Assembly: GCF_000308835.1 (NCBI RefSeq)
Contig: NZ_BAGN01000076.1
Coordinates: 1 to 64,000, forward strand
Length of the DNA stretch: 64,000 nt
Source: Nocardia vinacea NBRC 16497
GTDB taxonomy: Bacteria > Actinomycetota > Actinomycetes > Mycobacteriales > Mycobacteriaceae
Reading direction: 5' to 3'
Shown here piece after piece: positions 61,374 to 64,000 of the stretch (the first letter of the stretch is position 1; every line of letters begins with the position of its first letter). Under the pieces are notes generated by a model. It saw nothing but the letters and a program-made list of their open reading frames with translations. It had not been told where the DNA came from and did not search any database. Position numbers and translations under genes: made by a program.

Positions 61374-62198
61374 GTGATCCTCCGTCGAGACTCTGCCGCG
61401 CTGACCAGGTCGACCAGCGCACGGTCGGGTGCCGAACGCACCGTCCGTCCGCCGTCGCCGCATCCATCGGGGGCGACGCCGCCGGAACTGCCTGCGGAGT
61501 TGGTGCCCAATCATGTGGCGCTGGTGATGGACGGCAACGGTCGTTGGGCGCAGGAGCGCGGGCTGCCGCGCACCGCGGGGCACGAGCGCGGCGAGGCGGT
61601 CCTGATGGACACCGTCGAGGGCTGCATCGAGATCGGCGTGAAGTGGCTCTCGGCCTACGCCTTCTCCACCGAGAACTGGCGGCGCAGCCCGGAGGAAGTG
61701 CGCTTCCTCATGGGGTTCAACCGGGATGTCATCCGCCGCCGCCGCGACGAGATGCACGAAATGGGTGTGCGGGTGCGCTGGGCGGGGCGGCGACCGCGCC
61801 TGTGGCGCAGCGTGATCAACGAACTCGAGACCGCGCAGGAGCTGACCAAGGACAACACGGTGATGACCCTCACCATGTGCGTCAACTACGGTGGTCGTGC
61901 CGAAATCGCCGATGCGGCAAGGGAAATCGCGCGTCGTGTGGCCGCGGGTGAGATCGATCCGGAGCGGGTAACCGAGGCGACGGTCGCCAAATACCTGGAC
62001 GAGCCGGATATGCCGGACGTCGACCTGTTCCTGCGCCCGTCCGGCGAATTCCGTAGTTCGAACTTCCTCATCTGGCAATCCGCCTATGCCGAGTATGTCT
62101 ACCAGGACACGCTGTTTCCCGATTTCGACAGGCGCAACTTGTGGGAGGCCTGTCTCCAGTACGCTTCGCGTGATCGCCGCTTCGGGGGGACCAAGTGA
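61374..62198 (+). CDS. uppS: Polyprenyl diphosphate synthase (undecaprenyl/decaprenyl)
   Basis: 274 residues. cis-Prenyltransferase motifs: [16 protein letters not shown] (Asp for Mg), [17 protein letters not shown] and the end [23 protein letters not shown]. It makes the lipid carrier for peptidoglycan and arabinogalactan; in M. tuberculosis the homologue makes decaprenyl diphosphate. GTG 61374 with AGGAT upstream; the first ~45 residues are a variable Arg/Ser-rich leader. Confidence 0.93.
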   Translation: MILRRDSAALTRSTSARSGAERTVRPPSPHPSGATPPELPAELVPNHVALVMDGNGRWAQERGLPRTAGHERGEAVLMDTVEGCIEIGVKWLSAYAFSTENWRRSPEEVRFLMGFNRDVIRRRRDEMHEMGVRVRWAGRRPRLWRSVINELETAQELTKDNTVMTLTMCVNYGGRAEIADAAREIARRVAAGEIDPERVTEATVAKYLDEPDMPDVDLFLRPSGEFRSSNFLIWQSAYAEYVYQDTLFPDFDRRNLWEACLQYASRDRRFGGTK

Positions 62199-62211
62199 AC
62201 GGCGGCAGCAA

Positions 62212-62640
62212 ATGAACGGCGGCACCGATATGGACGCAGCAGTCACCCCCGAACAAGAGCTACAGGCCCGCGCCGGCGCCTGCCTATCGCTCTACGACGT
62301 CGATGTGCGCGTCGACCCCGAAGGTTCGATCGGCTTCGAATACCAGGGCGCGCTGTGCTCGTTGCGCGCGGTGACGCTGGCACCAGGCCTGGACGTGCTG
62401 ACGCTGACCTGCGTACTGGCCTGGGACCGACCACTCAAGCCGCAACTGCACAAGCGAGTTGCCGAGCGCAACAGCGCGATTCAGTTCGGTTCGATCACAC
62501 TGATCACCCGCGGCAACCAGGCCGATGTCATGTTGCGCTACACCTTCCCGGCCGCCGGTCTGGACGATCAGGCGCTGGCGACCATGCTGCTGCTCGTGCT
62601 CTCCGGTGCGGGTAAGGCGAGGCAGGGACTGCTGCCCTGA
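62212..62640 (+). CDS. YbjN-like small protein
   Basis: 142 residues. Secretion-chaperone-like fold pattern: SLYDVDVRVDPEGSIGFEYQG, then TLAPGLDVLTLTCVLAWDRPL and NSAIQFGSITLI. Such YbjN-domain proteins are thought to be binding or chaperone proteins. ATG 62212 chosen, ATG 62230 possible. Fourteen bases after uppS, so probably co-transcribed; a gene of similar size follows uppS in M. tuberculosis (Rv2360c). Confidence 0.65.
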   Translation: MNGGTDMDAAVTPEQELQARAGACLSLYDVDVRVDPEGSIGFEYQGALCSLRAVTLAPGLDVLTLTCVLAWDRPLKPQLHKRVAERNSAIQFGSITLITRGNQADVMLRYTFPAAGLDDQALATMLLLVLSGAGKARQGLLP

Positions 62641-62651
62641 ACCGCTGACCG

Positions 62652-62667
62652 CATGACAGATGTCATG
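62652..62667. promoter_or_regulatory. Palindrome before the ABC exporter genes
   Basis: CATGACA-2-TGTCATG, perfect 7-bp arms, 57 bases before the ABC ATPase start. A plausible TetR/PadR-type operator; no regulator is next to it. Confidence 0.45.
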
Positions 62668-62724
62668 GCAGGTTCGTGACACTCGTGCGAGGTACCGGCC
62701 CCCGGTTTGCGTGACCGTTGAGTC

Positions 62725-63687
62725 ATGACATCGGCACTGACATCCACGGCCATCTCGGCCGCGGCGGGCGGCTCGGCCAGGCACCGGGCGGCGTCCGCGA
62801 TCGAACTGCGCGACCTGCACAAGAGCTTCGGACTCCCGGGCGGCGGCGAGGTGCATGCCGTCGACGGACTCGACCTGGTGGTCGCGCCGGGTGAGATCGT
62901 CGCCTTCCTCGGCCCCAATGGCGCGGGTAAGACCACCACCATCGATATGCTGCTCGGGCTGGCAACGCCGGACTCCGGCAGTGTCCGGGTTTTCGGCGGC
63001 CCACCGGCGGAAGCGCTTGCGGCAGGCCGTATTTCGGCGGTCATGCAGTCCGGCGGCCTACTGCCTGATCTGACCGTCGCCGAGACCGTGCAACTGGTGG
63101 CCACCCTGCACACGCATCCGCGTTCGGTCGATGAGGTGCTCGCGCGCGCCGGTATCGCCGATATCGGCGGTCGGCTGGTCGGCAAATGCTCGGGCGGTCA
63201 GAAGCAGCGGCTGCGCTTCGCGCTCGCGCTGCTGCCGAATCCGGACCTCATCGTGCTCGACGAGCCGACTACCGGCATGGATGTCGAAGGACGCCGGGAA
63301 TTCTGGAATGCGATGCGCGAGGATTCCGATCGCGGCCGCACCGTCCTGTTCGCCACCCATTACCTCGATGAGGCCGACGCATACGCCGATCGGATCGTGC
63401 TGGTGCGTGCGGGCCGGGTCGTCGCCGACGGCAGTGCCGCCGAGATCAAGAACCTGGCCGCGGGACGTGCCGTCAGTGCGACACTGCCCGGTGCCGACGC
63501 TGCCCTCCTGCTCGCGGTTCCGGGCATTGATGACGTCGAGCTGCGCGGTGACCGAATCATCGTGCACACCAAGGATTCCGACGCCATCGCCCGCTATCTG
63601 CTCACCGAGACCACCGCAGTCGATCTCGAAATCACCTCGCACAATCTCGAATCCGCATTCCTGGCGCTCACCACCGGAGACAACTGA
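62725..63687 (+). CDS. ABC-type exporter ATPase (DrrA type)
   Basis: 320 residues. Walker A GPNGAGKTTT, Q-loop VMQSG, signature CSGGQKQR (Cys in place of the usual Leu), Walker B LIVLDEPTTGMD, H-loop ATHYLDEAD. The C-terminal ~90 residues are the regulatory extension of DrrA/CcmA-like exporters. Pairs with the ABC-2 permease that starts one base after its stop. Substrate (drug, lipid) unknown. Confidence 0.9.
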   Translation: MTSALTSTAISAAAGGSARHRAASAIELRDLHKSFGLPGGGEVHAVDGLDLVVAPGEIVAFLGPNGAGKTTTIDMLLGLATPDSGSVRVFGGPPAEALAAGRISAVMQSGGLLPDLTVAETVQLVATLHTHPRSVDEVLARAGIADIGGRLVGKCSGGQKQRLRFALALLPNPDLIVLDEPTTGMDVEGRREFWNAMREDSDRGRTVLFATHYLDEADAYADRIVLVRAGRVVADGSAAEIKNLAAGRAVSATLPGADAALLLAVPGIDDVELRGDRIIVHTKDSDAIARYLLTETTAVDLEITSHNLESAFLALTTGDN

Positions 63688-63688
63688 A

Positions 63689-64000
63689 ATGACCACCCTC
63701 GCCCCACAAGCTGTTTCGATGCGCGTCTCGCTCGGCGGCTTCAGCCTCGGCTTCCTGCGCCTGGAACTGCGCCGCATGCTCCGCAATCGGCGGACCATGA
63801 TCTTCACGCTGGTCATGCCGCCGCTGTTCTTCGTCATCTTCGGCCTGCAATCCGATTACCGGACAGAGTCATTCGGATCGGGCAATGTGACCGGCTATGT
63901 GATGGTGTCGATGGCGGTGTACGGCGCGATGCTGGCCACCACCAGCGGCGGCGCCATGGTCGCGATCGAACGCGCGCAGGGCTGGAGCCGCCAATTGCGG
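63689..64000 (+). CDS. ABC-2 type permease (3' truncated by window end)
   Basis: First 104 residues only. Basic amphipathic start LRLELRRMLRNRRTMIFT leads into the first membrane helix LVMPPLFFVIFGL, and VTGYVMVSMAVYGAML begins the second, as in ABC-2 permeases. Begins one base after the ATPase stop; together they form the exporter. Confidence 0.85.
   Translation, partial: MTTLAPQAVSMRVSLGGFSLGFLRLELRRMLRNRRTMIFTLVMPPLFFVIFGLQSDYRTESFGSGNVTGYVMVSMAVYGAMLATTSGGAMVAIERAQGWSRQLR

Noticed and set aside
1..64000. tRNA genes, rRNA genes, CRISPR arrays, complete insertion sequences, riboswitches
   Set aside because: Looked for but none was recognised. A covariance-model scan would be decisive for small RNAs and riboswitches; it could not be run.

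Overview
This is GC-rich actinobacterial DNA. Frequent GTG/TTG starts, long perfect hairpins instead of U-tailed terminators, and gene order point to a mycolic-acid-type actinomycete, most likely Nocardia or a close relative. The backbone resembles the Mycobacterium tuberculosis stretch from the cysTWA genes to uppS: cysA, a sirA-cysH sulfur block, hemW, hrcA-dnaJ2-rsmE, phoH-ybeY-CBS protein-CDA-like-era, an amidase in the amiA2 position, recO and uppS. This comparison is from memory of that genome; the species cannot be fixed from the sequence alone. No tRNA, rRNA or CRISPR array was seen.

Layout. 1-3.6 kb: end of the sulfate-import ATPase cysA, a secreted lysozyme-like protein and a compact membrane-anchored Hsp70-like protein. 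3.6-6.3 kb: an operon of an AurF-type diiron oxygenase and a ferredoxin/ferredoxin-reductase fusion (FprB type) behind a promoter with a 23-bp operator. 6.4-13.6 kb: an SDR, a second Hsp70-like protein with a long Gly/Ser/Thr tail, a HAD phosphatase followed by a degenerate repeat array that duplicates the gene's own 3' end, and a VOC/WYL-regulator divergent pair. 13.6-27 kb: accessory metabolism (exporter plus TetR; an oxygenase/ring-cleavage/CoA-ligase operon; a KshB-like reductase/desaturase/SnoaL operon), each with a dedicated regulator and visible inverted repeats. 27-31.5 kb: a PP2C phosphatase, then a two-gene unit of a small helical protein and a 955-residue membrane M48 peptidase.

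31.7-37.7 kb: the reductive sulfate assimilation operon sirA-cysH-cysD-cysN-sirB, transcribed leftward, preceded by a previously unlisted 30-codon cysteine-rich leader peptide with a leaderless promoter and downstream hairpins. This is the best-supported regulatory discovery in the window. 37.8-45.1 kb: a SnoaL-like gene behind an orphan MerR-type operator, hemW, small genes, a secreted hydrolase, and hrcA-dnaJ-rsmE. 45-51 kb: an inserted accessory block (membrane protein plus predicted metal-dependent hydrolase with TetR regulator, zinc-ribbon protein, MFS/LysR pair). 51-64 kb: phoH-ybeY-CBS protein-CDA-like protein-era, amidase, hydrolase/TetR pair, VanX-like lipoprotein, recO, uppS, a YbjN-like gene and an ABC exporter that runs off the end.

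Together the genes describe sulfur import and reduction to sulfide with siroheme supply, protein homeostasis and ribosome maturation, cell-wall lipid carrier synthesis, and several small regulator-controlled oxidative modules whose substrates cannot be read from the sequence.
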